Shown here: positions 63,615 to 64,000 of the stretch, in pieces
Position numbering within the stretch: position 1 is the first letter of the stretch
How the letters are laid out: the number at the start of each line of letters is the position of its first letter
Assembly (NCBI GenBank): GCA_020723665.1
Contig: DYIL01000006.1
Span: 1 to 64,000, forward strand
Origin: Methyloversatilis universalis
GTDB lineage: Bacteria; Pseudomonadota; Gammaproteobacteria; Methylococcales; Methylococcaceae
Direction of reading: 5' to 3'
DNA length: 64,000 nt
Position numbers and translations under genes: made by a program
The notes under the pieces: model-generated
Told to the model about the DNA's origin: nothing
Seen by the model: the letters and a program-made list of their open reading frames with translations, nothing else
Database searches by the model: none

Positions 63615-64000
63615 ATGACATCGCATTGCTCTAAACCTGGCGTCCTGATCATAGCGGCAACCTGGATGGCTCTGGCCGATGGCGCCGACCTTTCGGGACT
63701 GCCGGCTCAAGGCGGCGCCGAACAGCCCGCCGTTCTGCTCGAACTCGGCAGCCAGCCCTCATCAGCCGCGGCCCGGGACGAGGCGACGCGGGTTTACCAG
63801 GGAGACATTGGCGCGCACCAGGGAGACGCTTCGATTCAGATCGGCGCGGATGAGGTCGGCTCGCTGCATCCGGGGTTCGGTACGTGGCAAGTCGCTTTCC
63901 GGTTCGAGCTGGAGCCTAGGCCGGACGACAAGCCGTATATCTTCTGGGCGCGCTGGCGGCAAGGCGGCGATCCCGCGGTATGCACACAGACTTTCGAGAT
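63615..64000 (+). CDS. Partial secreted protein of unknown function (runs off the window)
   Basis: Open from the ATG at 63615 to the window end, at least 128 residues. The N-terminus (SHCSKPGVLIIAATWMALADGA) looks like a signal peptide. The following part contains an imperfect repeat (VYQGDIGAHQGD) and a beta-rich stretch (FGTWQVAFRFELEPRPDDKPYIFWARWRQGG). Absent from the ORF track because it has no stop. No family recognised; the aromatic-rich strands would suit a ligand- or sugar-binding domain, as a guess. Confidence 0.55.
   Translation, partial: MTSHCSKPGVLIIAATWMALADGADLSGLPAQGGAEQPAVLLELGSQPSSAAARDEATRVYQGDIGAHQGDASIQIGADEVGSLHPGFGTWQVAFRFELEPRPDDKPYIFWARWRQGGDPAVCTQTFE

Overview
The window looks like the chromosome of a gammaproteobacterium, most likely a methanotroph of the Methylococcaceae (a Methylocaldum- or Methylococcus-like genome). 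The evidence is the gammaproteobacterial gene orders (tRNA-Leu-tig-clpP-clpX-lon-hupB-tRNA-Val-tRNA-Asp-ppiD, dusB-fis-purH, crp/osmC/speD) combined with a PPi-dependent phosphofructokinase next to a proton-pumping pyrophosphatase and a complete Entner-Doudoroff branch. No methane or methanol oxidation gene lies in the window, so the methanotroph assignment is inference. I see no rRNA, CRISPR array, prophage or complete insertion sequence.

Layout. 0.3-9.7 kb (minus strand): protein quality control block ppiD, two tRNAs, hupB, lon, clpX, clpP, tig, tRNA-Leu. 9.9-21.9 kb: an accessory carbohydrate region with a class II aldolase-like protein, a 1279-residue GH94-type phosphorylase-like protein, a secreted discoidin/(alpha/alpha)6-barrel protein broken by a one-base frameshift, a polysaccharide deacetylase, a small lipoprotein, a methyltransferase and a Tat-exported OpgD. 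22-30 kb: MoxR ATPase, a lipoprotein with an internal duplication, a Grx/TM protein/marC/purD operon, a decayed AAA ATPase gene and a CHRD-domain secreted protein. 29.5-34.5 kb: zwf-pgl diverging from edd-eda, the full Entner-Doudoroff route from glucose-6-phosphate to pyruvate and glyceraldehyde-3-phosphate. 34.7-39.3 kb: two tandem small secreted peptides with a double-glycine motif, a VpsR-like sigma-54 activator and a coiled-coil outer-membrane barrel; this is the best candidate for an undescribed system here. 40.4-49.3 kb: DUF2064 transferase, dusB-fis-purH, glcF, speD, osmC, crp, ArnT-like transferase. 49.4-56.6 kb: prlC, gcvT, hppA, pfp. 57.2-64 kb: phzF, an aminotransferase remnant and an EamA transporter in a translationally coupled string, a dinB remnant cut by a repeat, a DUF3280-type protein, a VanZ-like protein, and a QseG/GlrK-like pair whose kinase lacks the phospho-accepting histidine. 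The window ends inside an unidentified secreted protein.

The intergenic space carries at least four families of short inverted-repeat elements with no transposase: family 1 (19-bp ends AAGGAARCTCTGAWYAAGT, 67-326 bp), family 2 (95 bp, ends AGAGCCTATCCCAATAGGC), family 3 (about 120-250 bp, containing several palindromes and a terminator-like end) and family 4 (about 105 bp, ends like GCAGGCTGTTGAAAAA). One family 2 copy is nested in a family 1 copy, and a family 1 copy sits at the break of the dinB remnant. These elements, the deletion remnant and the pseudogenes point to a genome actively shaped by small non-autonomous repeats.

Central metabolism fits together: zwf-pgl-edd-eda oxidises hexose phosphate, pfp with hppA couples glycolytic phosphofructokinase to pyrophosphate and proton-motive force, and purD/purH, glcF, gcvT and speD supply purines, glycolate/glycine handling and polyamines. 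All assignments come from reading motifs by eye; no database search was possible.
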